Below are positions 10,625 to 22,649 of a DNA stretch of 64,000 nt, in pieces. The notes beneath the pieces are model-generated. The model made no database searches and was not told where the DNA came from. It saw only the letters and a list, made by a program, of their open reading frames with translations. The stretch spans positions 14,198,998 through 14,262,997 of the forward strand of contig NC_088791.1 of NCBI RefSeq assembly GCF_011386835.1, in the 5' to 3' direction. The position numbers were made by a program, and so were the translations under genes. Origin of the DNA: Chrysemys picta bellii. Lineage: Eukaryota > Chordata > Testudines > Emydidae. The first letter of the stretch is position 1. Every line of letters starts with the position of its first letter.

Positions 10625-11811
10625 TTAGAGTGGATTTAATGAAAAACTACATCTAGGCTTAATATGTTCAACACTGATATTTTTAGTGTAGGAATAATTC
10701 CATATTACACTTCTGTCTCTTAATCCTCTGATTTATGGGAATGTGCAGCTAAAGCCCTCCATTCTTAAAAACAAGAGACACCAGTGGCAAGGTTAAATCA
10801 ATATATTCAAAATAAAAATGTCATGTTGAAAAACAATATCAGCTCGGCTGAATTCCATTTTTCCCCTTGCAATGGCTTTATATTATTTTGCTAACCTGTC
10901 TCCTGGTTAGTTATGGAAGCATCAAAATGGTGACCTTTTTGTTCACAATATGAAGTGCTCCAACAAAATGAGTGAATGTTTCTTTAAAGCTTGTTTTAAA
11001 GGAAGTGTGAAGATTCTGCAGCTGCATTGCCTTGTTGGAATAATTTCTGTTGAAGATGGCGACAAGGGAAACCTGGTTAACCAGAAGCCTGAAAGTAAAC
11101 ATAAAGCTTGGCTTGCCATGCACAGCCTTCTACTGGAGTGCTCACAGCTGCAGAGTTCCCAGCAGTATGGAAGTTGTTCTGAGGCAAGACGAAGGAAAGA
11201 TAATATAAGACCTGAGGGAGTTGTTGTTTGGCACTTCAACATAGAAGTACTTGTACTTCCATCTGGGTTGTATGCAAAATTATAGACACAAGAGCTATAT
11301 CCTTCTCCTTGGGTTGTTGACAGGAGCTTGGCTGCTGATTCAATGTAGTGTTTGCCAGGAGGTTAGAACCACAGACCTGTGCTGAACTGGTAACCTATAC
11401 AGTACATATGGGCACTTCATGGCAGATGGAGGATAGAAAGTCCAACCACCTCTTTCATGTCCCTTGAGTCTTGCATTTATACCCTGTGGTATCTTTTCCA
11501 AACACTTGCCATCCTTCAATGCGGTTTATATTAGCTCCTTCTGCTGTTGCCCTTGTTAGTTTATTATCTGTAACTGGTCTCTGGCTAAAATTCTGCCCAC
11601 GCTCTTTGCGTGTCCAGCCCTTTCCTTTGCTTCAGTCTTTCCACCTGGCAATGTTTTAAAAATCCATGGAAAATCAATCCTTGTTTCCCTCTTCAGAATT
11701 TCATATACATCAATAAGGGCTGCTTCTTATGTTAAAATCATGTTCTGTGCTGCTGAGTGCCTAGTGGTAGAAGTAAAACCTCTTTACTGGAGCCCCAGTA
11801 TGATGGGGAGA
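10625..11811. other. No gene seen
   Basis: Overlapping open frames on both strands at 10911-11285 (up to 111 codons) show no recognisable domain. I regard the stretch as unique non-coding sequence. Confidence 0.4.
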
Positions 11812-11884
11812 GGGTATAAATTAATGAAGCTCCACTGACTTCTACAGAGTTTTGCTGATTTCTATCAGTTGAGGATCTGGCCCC
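11812..11884. repeat. Old palindromic MITE-like repeat
   Basis: It contains GGTATAAATTAATGAAGCTCC and ends in TTGAGGATCTGGCCCC. It belongs to the family at 543-625 and 830-898. Confidence 0.5.
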
Positions 11885-12339
11885 TAATTCTTCGTAATGA
11901 AGGAGCACTGGTTAAGCAGTTCAAGGAGGAAGATGCCACTTTATGAAAAGAGGTGCCCCTGCCTCTGGCAGAGGAATTGTAAAATCTAGATCTGGATATC
12001 TTGGCATTTTTAACTTACCCATCACCAAGTGCTATCCGTGTAACAGTAACTTCTAGTGTTTCAGTGTTCCCAAATGACTTGATAAATGCTGTTATGGGGG
12101 AGGGGAGGAGGAAAGAAGGGTTGGGACTTGCTGCAGTAAGTCCTGAAGCATCCTTAATTAGAATATTGTGATATACATCACCTGAGTTTTAATCAGTGTC
12201 TTTATCTGCATGTTGTTAATCTCCACATCCTTTGCATTGCACTTTGCATGGTACTATGTGGGCCACATGTGACTTTGAAAATTAAAAAGGTAAAAATCTG
12301 CCTAGCTGGCACAAAGACTCCAAAGCACAATGTTGCATC

Positions 12340-12440
12340 AGGTCTTAGATGTTAAGGCCTGAAGAGACCAGTGTCATCATCTGTGTTATGCAGGAGGTCA
12401 GATAAGGCCCAGTAGTTCCCATACCAAACCATTGTGGGTG
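12340..12440 (-). repeat. L3/CR1-like LINE 3' tail, decayed
   Basis: TCTTAGATGTTAAGGCCTGAAGAGACC followed by ATCATCTGTGTTATGCAGGAGGTCAGA is an antisense match, with drift, to the L3-like tail seen more clearly at 34990-35110 and, in plus orientation, at 21415. Confidence 0.5.
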
Positions 12441-13309
12441 TGTTTTTTCACTATTAGCTGTGAATTTCACTTCAGAGGTGGCAGCATGTCAGTGGTGGGA
12501 GAGGTGATAGCTGTGTATGTCTAGCTTCTAAAACAATCTGTGGTAATCCTTAATTAAAGATCCCTGGTAAAGACAGTGGCGCTACAGTGACGTAAGCCAA
12601 CTGAGGATCTAGCCCAATATAATTACTCATATATCATTAAAATATTATCCTTTAACTCATCCATTACCTCTACTTGGAAATTGGATTGCTTTTCTTATTG
12701 CTGCTCCTTACTGAGTCAGATGTTTCAGAATTTTATCCAAATTGTAAATGTAGATATTATGAAACTATGTTAAACTCATGGGCAATCTATTTTTTTCTTT
12801 CCCATAATTCTCTAAGTTGTTATGTCTGCCAAAAAAGCACTGTTTCCTATGAGATCATTCAAAATGTATTTCAGAAAACAGTTTTTAAGGCATAGATGAT
12901 TTTTTTTTAAGGGCTGATTTTTTATTTATAAGTTAGCAAGCAACATTATTTTGGTGGTTTCAAGATTTGCCTGTCTCCATGGGAAGAAAAATGCATGATT
13001 TAAAAATGTAATTTAAACTAATGTAGTGCTTATAAAATTAAACTGCCTGACTTTAATGTAACAGATGAGTTGGGAACACCAAAAAGAAAGTCCCTGCATT
13101 AATCAGTACCATGTTTGGTAATAAAAGATCTGATTCTCTTTCATGTGTAGTTGTGACAGCTGCCATCTTAGCCCACACCAAGGGTTGAACTGTGGACATC
13201 CTGAACTAAAAGTGGGAGCTGCCATAGCTTGATCTCAAGAGTCAAGGCCTGCAAGGGATGGCTGAGACATATGCTTATCTTCAGGGAATTGGGCATAGTG
13301 CAGGCCCTG
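12441..13309. other. No gene seen; possible small MITE remnant
   Basis: A piece ending in ACTGAGGATCTAGCCC (about 12575-12615) may be another relic of the 543-625 family. The rest shows no recognisable structure. Confidence 0.35.

Positions 13310-13357
<48 letters not shown>
13310..13357. repeat. (CT)n(CA)n microsatellite
   Basis: There are about 12 CT repeats followed directly by about 12 CA repeats. A Penelope/SINE-type unit begins 13 bases downstream. Confidence 0.97.
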
Positions 13358-13370
13358 GTATTTTCCACTA

Positions 13371-13462
13371 CATGCATCCGATGAAGTGCGCTTATGAAAT
13401 CTTATGCTCAAATAAATGTGTTAGTCTCTAAGGTGCCACAAGTACTCCTGTTCTTTTTACAG
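13371..13462 (+). mobile_element. Short Penelope/SINE-type unit, degraded hammerhead-like core
   Basis: The unit starts GCATCCGATGAAGTG and ends with TTAGTCTCTAAGGTGCCACA and AGTACTCCTGTTCTTTTTAC, the tail shared with 26376, 41655, 46083 and 59402. The core reads CCGATGA (position 4 changed from U to C). The stem II sequence is disrupted, so the RNA fold is probably lost. Confidence 0.85.
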
Positions 13463-13640
13463 CCTAATGTGTTACACCCGTGCAACAGTTCAGGAGAAAA
13501 GCTTGAAAACATGACCCAGGTGCATCTTAGATTCTGTTTGTCTTCTGGTTTTTGAGCCTCTGACACTTATTGTCTTGTTTAAAGCTTCATGATATCTCGA
13601 AGCCTAGCGCATAGTTTTTTTTTTTTTAATGTTTGCTGTT
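13463..13640. other. No feature seen
   Basis: Short spacer between the retroelement and a more GC-rich tract. Confidence 0.3.
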
Positions 13641-14790
13641 ATGCTTTCCAGGGTACCCTGGGTTGTGAGGCAACTCACTGCCACCTGTTCTTAGTGGAAT
13701 ACAGCCTCCTCTGTGCCCGCTGGCGGTCAGTTCCCCAACACCACCTGCCTCTGCCAACACAAGCACCGTCCTCCAGGCCTACACAGGGTCTGCTCTCTCT
13801 TTACAGATGTAACCCCTCTGCCAGGTAATGTCGGCAGCAACAAGGGCCACGTTCAATATCTAGGGGTTCCTTTGGACAATACAACACAGAACCCCCACCC
13901 AGTAATCTGGAAAAATTACACACTGCCCCGAGCACCTCTAAGAGACCATACTTCCCCTCTCACAGGCATTGAGTCTGTGTAGGGAAAAGAAAACTTTTAG
14001 TAAAAGGGGAAAGGAAGCCGGCATTTAATTGGGAAACCACCACACGCATCATTCGAAAACATATGACCATGAACAAAACACCCACCTCAGAGTACACTGG
14101 GCAGCGGCCTTTTCCTCAGTTTCTCACCTTGCAGGGTGAAAGTTTGATAAACAAATGTCCCTTTAACACGCCACTCCCCTCATCCTCCGCCACACCCCAC
14201 TCACAGTGGTTATCTTTGATCAGCGAAGACCAGAGGTTGTATTCATATGAGTTCACCTCCCCCCCACCCCCCCGAGTGTGTGGGGGGGGAGATACTGAGC
14301 AATGCCTCAGCTGCCACTCTACCACCGGCTGCTCGCTCTGCCACTGGCCACTCACTTCACCATCAGCTGCTCCATCAGCACTCGCTCCACCATTGCCCTC
14401 TCTACTGCAACCTCTGCAATGTCTTGAGGTTCCGCCGCTTACCACAGCTCTGTCATTTCAGCAGTTAGTGGAGGAGCCTCACTGCAGTGCAGCCTTTTCA
14501 TCGGCAACGCTGTCCCATAGCGGGTCTAATGCTTAGACCCACCTATCAGTGATTTCAGCTCTACTGATCCACAACAAAAAGACTCTCACTTGAGCCTTAA
14601 TCAGCTCTGTCATTAAACAGTGCAGAGGGGGAGGGTCAAATGGTATCTAGGACTCTTAAGCAGGGACCATCCCACCAGCTAGAAACACCTGTCGCCACCT
14701 TCTGTGTCTCTCCACCGGGCTTTGACGCCCCTACACCCTGCTTAGTGAGTGCAGTTCAGCTGAGGGTAAACCAAGCACAGTTCCGCTGCC
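13641..14790. other. GC-rich, C-skewed tract; possible degraded LTR
   Basis: This stretch is richer in G+C and C runs than its flanks. It has a C8 run with an opposing GTGTGGGGGGGG near 14262-14290 and repeated GCTGC/CCACT words at 14300-14410. Open frames up to 157 codons have low-complexity, Pro/Ser-rich products without a known domain. I suspect an old LTR or DNA transposon remnant but see no termini, primer-binding site or polypurine tract. Confidence 0.25.
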
Positions 14791-16319
14791 CTAGAGACTT
14801 TGCAATCCCTTGATTAACATTTTGCTCCGATCATAAACAGGTGTTCATTGTGAAGTACACAATACTCAGTTTACAGCTAGACAGACTTGATGAACATTCC
14901 TGGCCTGAAAGAAATCTGTTTCTCACCTTTTGGTGACCAGCCCCAAGAACATAATTTTCAGTATATATATAGACCTCCTTACATATTAACCAGACATACA
15001 CTGCACAATGATTGAGGGCCAGCTTTCAGTAAAGACTTTAGGAGACACTCTTTCAAACTAATATGTAGATAGCAGACCTAGGAGAGCCCTATAACCCTTA
15101 CACACCCCTATGCCCTCTGCCAGTTGGCAATACTTAGAACTGAACCAAGCAACCTCTAGCTACAGTGCACTACAGATTGTGCTAAAGAGCCATGTTTTTT
15201 AGCTGTCACCTGAAATAGATTCACATCCTCTATGGATCAAACAGTGTGAGATACATACACCCATCTCTATAGCTGATCCACTGAGAATTGAGAACTGCTG
15301 CTATCATTTGGCCTGTCTTAAAAACGGAATCTGTGCTCTCTCTGCTAACTGGCTCGGTTCTTTAGCTTATGTTTTAGACGGTGATGCAGTATAAAAGGGT
15401 CTCAATTCCTAGCTGTCAACCAGTGGTATGGGTCACTACACACCTCTGGAGGCTGAATTGCACACTACATTTTAGAAACACTAGATAAATATAGGTTACT
15501 CACTGCAGCAATGCACATTAATCTGATCCCTCCACTGACCACTGTCATGGCCTGCAATATTTCTTTATTTGTTCATTTGGTATTACATTTCCAGTTATAT
15601 TATAACGGTTAATAAAACTTAATGCCTAGGAATCATTCTTGCTAAAGGAATGGTGGCATGATTCCATGTCTATCCTCTAATGGTCTTTTTATTTCCCCCC
15701 CCCCCCTTCCTGTTCAAAGGTCTGTTTTGTATAAAGAAGCTGAAAGAAAGGTTAGATGGCTATGCACAGAAAGCCAGGAAAATGTGCTTGGTAGCAAGTC
15801 TTTTACGTGGTTACTTGGAAACCATTAAAATATTAAAATGTCTACAAAAGCAATAAAATGATCACAGGAGTATGTGGTGATATTTAATTTTCCCACAAGT
15901 TAAATATCACTGATAATTAACTGTTAGAAGTTTATTTTGAAATGACATTTCACTGGAATACCAGACCTTTACAACATAATTAAAGGGTTTCTCATTGTAA
16001 TGGTGCCCTATTCCTGGAATGAAAGCTTTTAAAAAATCATTTGTGAAACAGACAGATAATTTTTAAAACTCCTCCCCCCTCCATTTAATTTTGGCCATTT
16101 CTTGTTTTGGCTGCTTCTCTTTTAAACAACGAGCACAACAGCAGTGTCAGATAATTTGGTTCCCTGTGTAAGATGGTAAAACGATTGGCTTATGTTAAAA
16201 AAAAAAAAGTGTTTTGGTATTTTATTTGGACTCGGTGGATCTGTGTTTGGTTCCAAGTTCACGAAAGCATTCCTGATCAGGAAGGACACATAAGCAAATT
16301 TTTAACTTCCATTAAAGCC
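14791..16319. other. No gene seen
   Basis: AT-rich sequence with a C10 tract at about 15697-15706 and no recognisable repeat or coding signal. Confidence 0.4.
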
Positions 16320-16320
16320 A

Positions 16321-16440
16321 GTAGGACTTACCTTGTGCCTCAGTTTCCCTATCTGTAAAATGGAGATCAGAATACTTAGTTGCTTAGTTAAGTACTTTGA
16401 GATCTACTGATAAAAATCTCTATCTAAGAGCTAAGAATTA
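16321..16440 (+). repeat. MIR-type SINE, 3' part
   Basis: TGTGCCTCAGTTTCCCTATC followed by TGTAAAATGGAGATCAGAATA and TACTTTGAGATCTACTGAT is the sense strand of a MIR-like element 3' half, ending in AAGAGCTAAGAATTA. Confidence 0.7.
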
Positions 16441-16492
16441 TTAATTTACTATGTACATGCTTAAACTTAAGCACTGTACATCACTATATGAC

Positions 16493-16700
16493 ATAGGCAC
16501 TGCAATACTAGATCAGACGAGTATTTTATTTAAGTTACCTGTCTCTGACAATGGATCGTACTAGCCAGTTCAGAGGAAGGCGCAAGAAAACCTACAGTAG
16601 GTATTTATGGAATAACCTGCCCAAGAAAAATTTTCTTCCCGACCCCGCCAGTTAGAAGTCTGCTTATGCCCTGATGCATGAGGGTCTCTATCCATATCAA
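16493..16700 (+). repeat. Old interspersed repeat, family not named
   Basis: CTAGATCAGACGAG, CTGTCTCTGACAATGG and TAACCTGCCCAAGAAAA-TTTTCTTCC follow each other in the order I associate with an old amniote interspersed repeat. I cannot name the family and see only this copy in the window. Confidence 0.3.
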
Positions 16701-16794
16701 TACAGCTTTTTAAAGAAATCATTGTCACTGAAACTCTGTCTTCATCTTCTTCAGAGATAGCACTTGATAACAGAAGTGAGATGTTTTATTTGGT

Positions 16795-16890
16795 AACTTG
16801 AGCACTGGCTCTGAGTTTTAAAAACTCCTGAGTTCTAATCCCAGTATTGACATACCTTCCTCTATGACCTTGGGCAAATTGCTGAGCTCC
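16795..16890 (+). repeat. MIR-type SINE, central part
   Basis: CTGAGTTCTAATCCCAGTAT followed by ATGACCTTGGGCAAATTGCT is the central MIR core in sense orientation. Confidence 0.65.
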
Positions 16891-16904
16891 AAAAATTCCA
16901 GGCC

Positions 16905-17115
16905 ACCCTTTAAATTTGGGTGCCCCACCCTTAGACTTGGAGGATAACCCTTTCAATCTTGCATATTTCTAATTGGGCATCTAAATCCGTCTTTAGGCAC
17001 CTAAGCACCTAGCTTTTCCAGAAGCTGCAAGTGCTTAACACACCTGAAAATTAGGCCATTTGTTTAGGTAACTAAATATAGATAAAAGTGCCTCAATTTT
17101 GGGCACCCAAACTTG
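16905..17115. repeat. Old foldback MITE-like repeat
   Basis: AGGCACCTAAGCACCTAG in the middle and TTTAAATTTGGGTGCCCCACC near the left are mirrored by GTGCCTCAATTTTGGGCACC on the right. The words TTAGGCACCTAA and GCACCCAAA suggest a foldback family related to 58690-58793, but the arms are badly diverged. Confidence 0.4.
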
Positions 17116-17283
17116 AAAATTTTAGCCTAGGCATTCAGAGTTGGAGACTCAAAAAATGGAGGCACTGACAATTAAGAGGACACTTTAGAGAGGTTCATCA
17201 TCATCATGGCAAACCCCCAGCTAGGTCCTTAAAATAGTCTTTGACGTTATCAGTTGGATGTTCGGTCTGTGTTTGTCAATGGT

Positions 17284-18228
17284 AGGGTTACCATATTTCA
17301 ACAATCAAAAAAGAGGACGGGAGGAGCCCCGCCCTAGCCCTGCCCCTGTCCTAGCCCCGCCCCCGTCCTGTCCTAGCCCCGCCCCTTCCACTCCCTCCCA
17401 CATTCTGCCCACTCAGAACCCCCAACCCTCCCCCCCACTCCTTGTCCCCTGACTGCCCCCCAGGACTCCACCCCCTCCCTAAGCCTCCCTGCCTCTTGTC
17501 CCCTGACTGCCTCCTCCTGAGACCTTCCCCACATCCTAACTGGCCCCCTAGGACCCTACCCCCTACCTGTCCCCTGACTGCCCCAACCCTTGTCCACACC
17601 CCCACCCCCTGACAGCCCCCCCCCCCGAACTCCTGACCCATCTAAACCCCTCTGCTCCCTGTCCCCTGACTGCCCCCTCCTGGGACCCCTGCTCCTAACT
17701 GCCCTCCAGAACCCCACCCCCTACCTAAGCCTCCCTGTTTCTTGTCACCCTCCTGAGACCCTCCCCACCTGTACCCTGACTGCCCAAAACCTTACACCCC
17801 CCAACCCCCAGACAGCCCCCCCCCAAACTCCCTGACCCATCCAACCCTCCCCCCTGTTCCCTGTTTTTTGACTACCCCCCCCACCCCAGAACCTCCCTGC
17901 CGCTTCTCTGGCCCCCGGCCCCCTTACTGTGCTGCAGAGCAGCGCGCTCGGCAGCGGGGTAGGGCAGCAGGGTCGGAGCTCCAGACGAGCGATCTGTGAA
18001 TGCAGGGAGTGAGGGGGAGGAGGGGAGTGGTGTCAAGTTTCAGGAAAGAAGTGCAGGAAGGGCTCTGGCTCTGGGAGCCCCGGCTGCTCTGTAAGCCGCG
18101 CGCACGCTCTGCATGGGGGGGGGGGGGGGGGGAGGGGAAGTCGGACATTGACAAATTCCCCCCGGACGCTATTTTTAACCCGAAAAAGCCGGACATGTCC
18201 GGGGGAATCCGGACGAATGGTAACCCTA
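17284..18228. mobile_element. C-rich DNA element with terminal inverted repeats and 9-bp target duplication
   Basis: The ends are AGGGTTACCAT (17284-17294) and ATGGTAACCCT (18217-18227), a perfect 11-bp inverted pair. The flanks GTCAATGGT (17275-17283) and GTCAATGGT (18229-18237) are an exact 9-bp duplication. The interior left of ~17935 is a C-rich array of irregular units built on TTGTCCCCTGACTGCCCC. The right end has a short CCGGACATGTCCGG palindrome near 18189 and a G17-like run near 18115. Open frames are low-complexity, with no transposase. A 9-bp duplication fits Mutator-like elements, but I cannot assign a superfamily. Confidence 0.85.
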
Positions 18229-18371
18229 GTCAATGGTGATCTTATCATGCAGCAAAGCTTTTGGCAACCACCGGATTGCTGATGGTGGAGTGGCATTTTT
18301 GGTAATCATGTTTCTTAATTCATTGGTCTTTCAGCCTAATAATATTTGGCCTATAACATTTCTGACTTGTT

Positions 18372-18495
18372 TTCCCTGATGTGTAAAATGGCAGTAGTAA
18401 TAATATAGTAGTAATATCTCAAGGAGCTGTTGTTAGGATTAAGGAGATGTTGTGTAGCACTTAGAACATTAAATATGCTATGCTAGTGCAAGTAT
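18372..18495 (+). repeat. MIR-type SINE, 3' part
   Basis: GATGTGTAAAATGGCAGTAG followed by AAGGAGCTGTTGTTAGGATTAAG and TGTAGCACTTAGAAC corresponds to the MIR 3' half (TGTAAAATGGG, GTTGTGAGGATTAA, AAGCACTTAGAA). Confidence 0.65.
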
Positions 18496-19240
18496 ACTCT
18501 TTTACAAACTATCTGATGTCCTGGTTAATTAAGTTTTTTGGAACAATTTCCTTCCTTCCGGATACATGAGATTAGCTCATTCTTCCAGGCAATTGTCTGA
18601 GCCAGACCATGACCCAGAGTACACTGAAGTTCTTTTGGCTTTCTCAAGGATGTTGAACTTCCTTTGATGTGCTGTGAAACAAGTTTATTATTTTTTAAAG
18701 GGAACTTATTGCTACTGATCTGCGCCACAATGACACACCTGGAAACCAAAGTCTTTGTCCCAAGAGCAGATAGAAGGCAGGGAGCAGCAGTGCAAACTTG
18801 CCTCGGATACCCCACCAAATATTCTTCAATACTGACCTGAAAGAAACACATCATGGGAGCAGAAAAGAATTCAGTCTCTGCATGTGTCCTCCATGGTGTC
18901 AAAGGTGACCCCACAGGCATATGATGTGGGGATTTTTATTATATAATGCAGAGATCAAGTAGCATGGTACATACTGGATGGATACCGACTTCATTTCACG
19001 AAGGTCATTGAGCAGCCATTAATGAGAACAGATTTCAGGCTCCACCAACTATAATAGTGGAGACTGATTCCAGTGGCTACTAATTCCTTCTGACATGGCA
19101 GAGGCATACCTCTAAGATGTCATCATTTCGACAAACATCACTCATGTTAGTCCCAAAGCTATGTGTGTTCCACTCAACTTTGCTGTCCCTCACTTCAATT
19201 GCTGAACATTATTTACATCAGAGAAAGATGAATGAAACGC
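18496..19240. other. No gene seen
   Basis: One antisense open frame of 131 codons (18525-18920) has no recognisable motif. I regard the stretch as non-coding. Confidence 0.4.
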
Positions 19241-19390
19241 AGGTTATAGAAGCATCTGACGAAGTGGGTATTCACCCACTAAAGCTTATGCTCCGATAGT
19301 CTGTTAGTCTATAAGGTGCCACAAGACTCTTTGTCGCTTTTTACAGATCCAGACTAACATGGCTACCCCTCTGACACTAGGTTATAGAAG
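19241..19390 (+). mobile_element. Short Penelope/SINE-type unit with exact 12-bp target duplication
   Basis: AGGTTATAGAAG occurs at 19241-19252 and again at 19379-19390, flanking a 126-bp unit. The unit starts directly with CATCTGACGA, i.e. at the hammerhead-like core. It has stem GTGGGT (19264-19269) and ACCCAC (19274-19279), six perfect pairs, then TAAA instead of GAAA, then GCTTATGCTC. The tail is GTTAGTCTATAAGGTGCCAC, a TTTTTACAG linker, and GACTAACATGGCTACCCCTC, the tRNA-like block found reversed at 41223. The clean duplication shows it inserted as a unit. Confidence 0.92.
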
Positions 19391-19740
19391 GTTATTTAAA
19401 CAAGGAAGCTCACTGAATTTCAAGTTTCCTGCCTGACTCTTTTTAAATTTGGGTCTTTGTCAAGCATTTGGGCATAGGCAGGTTGTGAGGTATGGGGAGA
19501 GGTGTTATCCTTCCATACTCGTGTCCCCTATCAGGTAACTAGGACCACAAAATTAAAAAAAAAAAATTCTCCACTGAGTGCTCCTGTGTGTTGCACCTTT
19601 GTTATGTGGCATCAGAAACAAATTCAATCTGCTGGCAAAAAATGGAGCAAATGAAGCCACCCGAATCACTGATTTTGGAAGGGGACTGGTAGAGGTAACT
19701 ACAGCACTTCCCAATTTTACTGGAAAAAAGTGGGATTAGC
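19391..19740. other. No gene seen
   Basis: No recognisable gene or repeat. A short A tract lies at about 19555-19566. Confidence 0.35.
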
Positions 19741-20940
19741 AGAAGAACAAAAACCCTTTATGTCAGCATCCAACATGCTTCTTGAACCAAAGAAAATTAC
19801 CCTTCGCCCTTACAAAAAAAGCGGTCTTCCAAGAAACCAGAACATGGCATTCTTGTCATAGTCAATCACCCCCATTGTACAGGGAAGGGACTGTTGTATT
19901 CCAAACAGAAAGCAGCTGGAAAGCTGCCAGGATCTGCACCAAGGTCCTATGTCAGAATCAACCACAAGACTCAGTCCCACAGGAGGAACAGCAGCCATCT
20001 GTACAAAACCAAAGGAGGACACTGGGGCTCTGTTGCCTAAGCACACCCAGAAAGCACACACTTCTGCTGATAGAAGTAACTCACATACACTAGCAGCAAC
20101 AGACTCCAAGTGGGTCTGTCGACTTCAACCAGCCACTGCAAAAGGAGGCATGTCCTCACCTGTAGGGCGCTCTCTCATACCTGGATGCGGTGCTGCAGGG
20201 GAATTTGCCTCTCATGCCCCCCTCCCTGGTGGCCAAATCCTTGGCCAAAATGGCCAGTCCCAGCCAGAGTCTTCTTCTGACTCCCTCTTTGGGTTTTATG
20301 TGGCTCAGCCCTCTGGTCAAGTCACGCAACAGTTCACTCCCACTCCTGGGGTTACAAAAGTCCACCTTAAAGTCCAAATCAAATGTGTAAACTAGTTCTT
20401 CTGCCTCTCACAGACCCCACTGCTGTATTCTGCATTCTTGGCCTACTTCCCCTGGCTCCTACAGAGTGTCTCTGATCTTGCTTCTTCCCCAGCAGAATTC
20501 CCCTACTGCCTCCCTTCACCAGGGACTCCAGCAGTTCACCTTTGAGGACCACGCTGCTCCTTTTAGGCCAATGAGGGCCTCCCCACTGACAAAAGCATAC
20601 TCTTCTCCCTGTAGATCTGTTTCTCCTGTTGCAGGCCTAACTCAGGGCTCTCCCATATAAGAAGCCTATGCTGCTCCCTGTAGGTTACTCAGCCTACCTC
20701 AGGGTCTTCCCAGAGGCAAAATCCCCACCTTCCTCCCTTTATTGAGTTCCCAGCTCTATTAAGTAGTGCTCTCCCTGATCCATCACCACAGCTGAGGTAA
20801 GTCTTTCTCATTAAGCCCCATTACACCCAGCTGGGATCACTAATTGGCCCTTATGTTACCAGTTCATAAGTGAGGCAGAGGGATAGCTGCTAAGTCCTGG
20901 GCAAGTTCTAAGCCCAGCTTGTCTCAAAAGGCCTGCCAGC
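19741..20940. other. Possible degraded LTR-type repeat
   Basis: Pyrimidine-rich sequence with repeated words such as CTCCCTGTAG (20609, 20674) and CAGGGCTCTCCC or AGGGTCTTCCC (20644, 20702). The end resembles 54310-54370 in containing ATTAATCACTCCCAGCTG-like or CCCAGCTGGGATCACTAATT blocks. Open frames up to 148 codons have no known domain. I see no clear LTR ends or internal genes, so the call is tentative. Confidence 0.25.
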
Positions 20941-21140
20941 CTGTGACGAGGTATTTTAATATCAAGAAGAAGTTTTGTAATTGGAAAGTCATAGAAGTTT
21001 AGGGATGGTAATTATCTCTAATATTTAGAATATCTGATGCACTTTTTCATCAGTAGATCTCAATACAATTTACAAAGGAGGTCAGTTTTCTTTATCACCA
21101 TTTTATAGGTGGGGAAACTGAGGCAGAATAAGATCTAGGG

Positions 21141-21415
21141 CTAGATGTGGAGGTCTGACTAGAAAGCAGGTGTGTATTTTTAATAGTGAGGGTAACTAAC
21201 CACTGGGACAACTTATGTAGTGAGGTCATGGATTCACCATCATTTGAAGTCTTTAAATGAAGGCTGGCTATCTTTATAAACAATACACTGTAGCTCAAAC
21301 AGAAGTAATGGGCTTGATGTAGAAGTTACTGGGTGAGGTTCTGTGGCCTATGCTATCCCTCAGGTCAGACTAGATGATCCTAGTGGGCCCCGCTGGTTAT
21401 AAAAGCCTATGAGCA
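21141..21415 (+). pseudogene. L3/CR1-like LINE, end of ORF2 and 3' tail
   Basis: GTGTGTATTTTTAATAGTGAG, AACCACTGGGACAACTTATG and TTTGAAGTCTTTAAATGAAGG encode, with drift, the last ORF2 residues (like NDWNNLPR in the copy at 8470). It then continues into GGTTCTGTGGCCTATGCTAT and GTCAGACTAGATGATCCTAG, the L3-like 3' tail. It is heavily decayed and strongly 5'-truncated. Confidence 0.75.
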
Positions 21416-22649
21416 AAAGGCAGAATAATCCTCTCCTATGTTAGGGAGTTCAGGATGTCTTCCCACAGCTCCACCCTAGACATCTCGGTGTGTGTATTGT
21501 AATTGTGTTAGTTTGTGGTTGTTTCATATGGCTTTATTTTATTTGCATTTGATTTTGCTCTCCCCCACAAGTGAAAGGGGAAGGAAGGTGAAAGGAAGAC
21601 GTCACAGTTACCACAGAGTGGAAGATACTCTCTTGAGCACGTTTGTACAGATCCTAGCACCATAACAATGAGCTCTTCTGCGGGCGGCAGGCTGGCAGAG
21701 TTCCTGTTGAGTGATTATTTTAATGCTGCTGCAGTTTTGTCGTAGTCCAGTAGAAACTCGGCGTTAAGAACACTTTGGAATGGAGGTTGTTCATAACTCT
21801 GAAATGTTCGTAACTCTGAACAAAACGTTCTGGTTCTTCTTTCAAAAGTTTACAACTGAAGATTGACTTGATACAGCTTTGAAACTTTACTCTGCAGAAA
21901 GAAAATGCTGCTTTTAACCATCTTAATTTAAATGAAACAAGCACAGAAACAGTTTCCTTACCTTGTCAAAAAAAAATTGAAACTTTCCCTTTATTTTTTT
22001 AGTCGTTAACACAGCATTATACTGTATTTTTTTTTTTTTTTTTTTTTTGTCTCTGCTGCTGCCTGATTGCGCACTTCTGGTTCCAAATGAGGTTTGTGGT
22101 GGACCGGTCAGTTCCTAACTCTGGTGTTCATAACTGAGTTTCTCCTGAATTGATTGCGATAGGGCAGCTAGAGCCTTGTACAGGCATCTTCTTCTTACTG
22201 AATCAGAATAAATAATTTGAGTCCCAATACCTAACTGCAACCCATAGGCAGCTGTAGAATTTAAATAATAAATGAACACTTCCATATGATAATGCTCATG
22301 CCCCTTGCTACCTTCTTACATTACTCAGCGGTTTGTATGTCAATTAGACCTATTGGGACAACTTTTTGAAACTGCCTACAAGTAGCCCCTCCGCCTCCAA
22401 CCTGTGCACAGCCAGTTCTGCATACAGGGTCATTTGTGTACACAACCTTCCATTCCACCAGTAGATGAGTCTTCACAACTCAAAGCAAGATTCAAAACAA
22501 AATTAATTCTTCTTTTAAAAAAAAAAAATCTTATTTGTTAAATGAAATAGTGGTTGTATTAAAAAAAATCACTTCTTTACATTTCAGCATTTCACCACCA
22601 GTATCAAAATCTAGTCAATTAAATCACAACAGTCATTTAAATAGTATTA
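21416..22649. other. No gene seen; T tract
   Basis: No gene or named repeat. A long T tract lies at about 22028-22048 inside an AT-rich region. Confidence 0.4.

Noticed and set aside
13310..13357. CRISPR-like or regulatory repeat
   Set aside because: A simple dinucleotide microsatellite; no spaced unique units, and the organism is a vertebrate.
14063..14536. 157-codon open frame
   Set aside because: Low-complexity Pro/Ser/His product with no domain; within a C-skewed tract.
19782..20395. Possible host exons (103- and 148-codon frames)
   Set aside because: Frames overlap each other and an antisense frame; no domain and the tract looks like an old LTR-type repeat.
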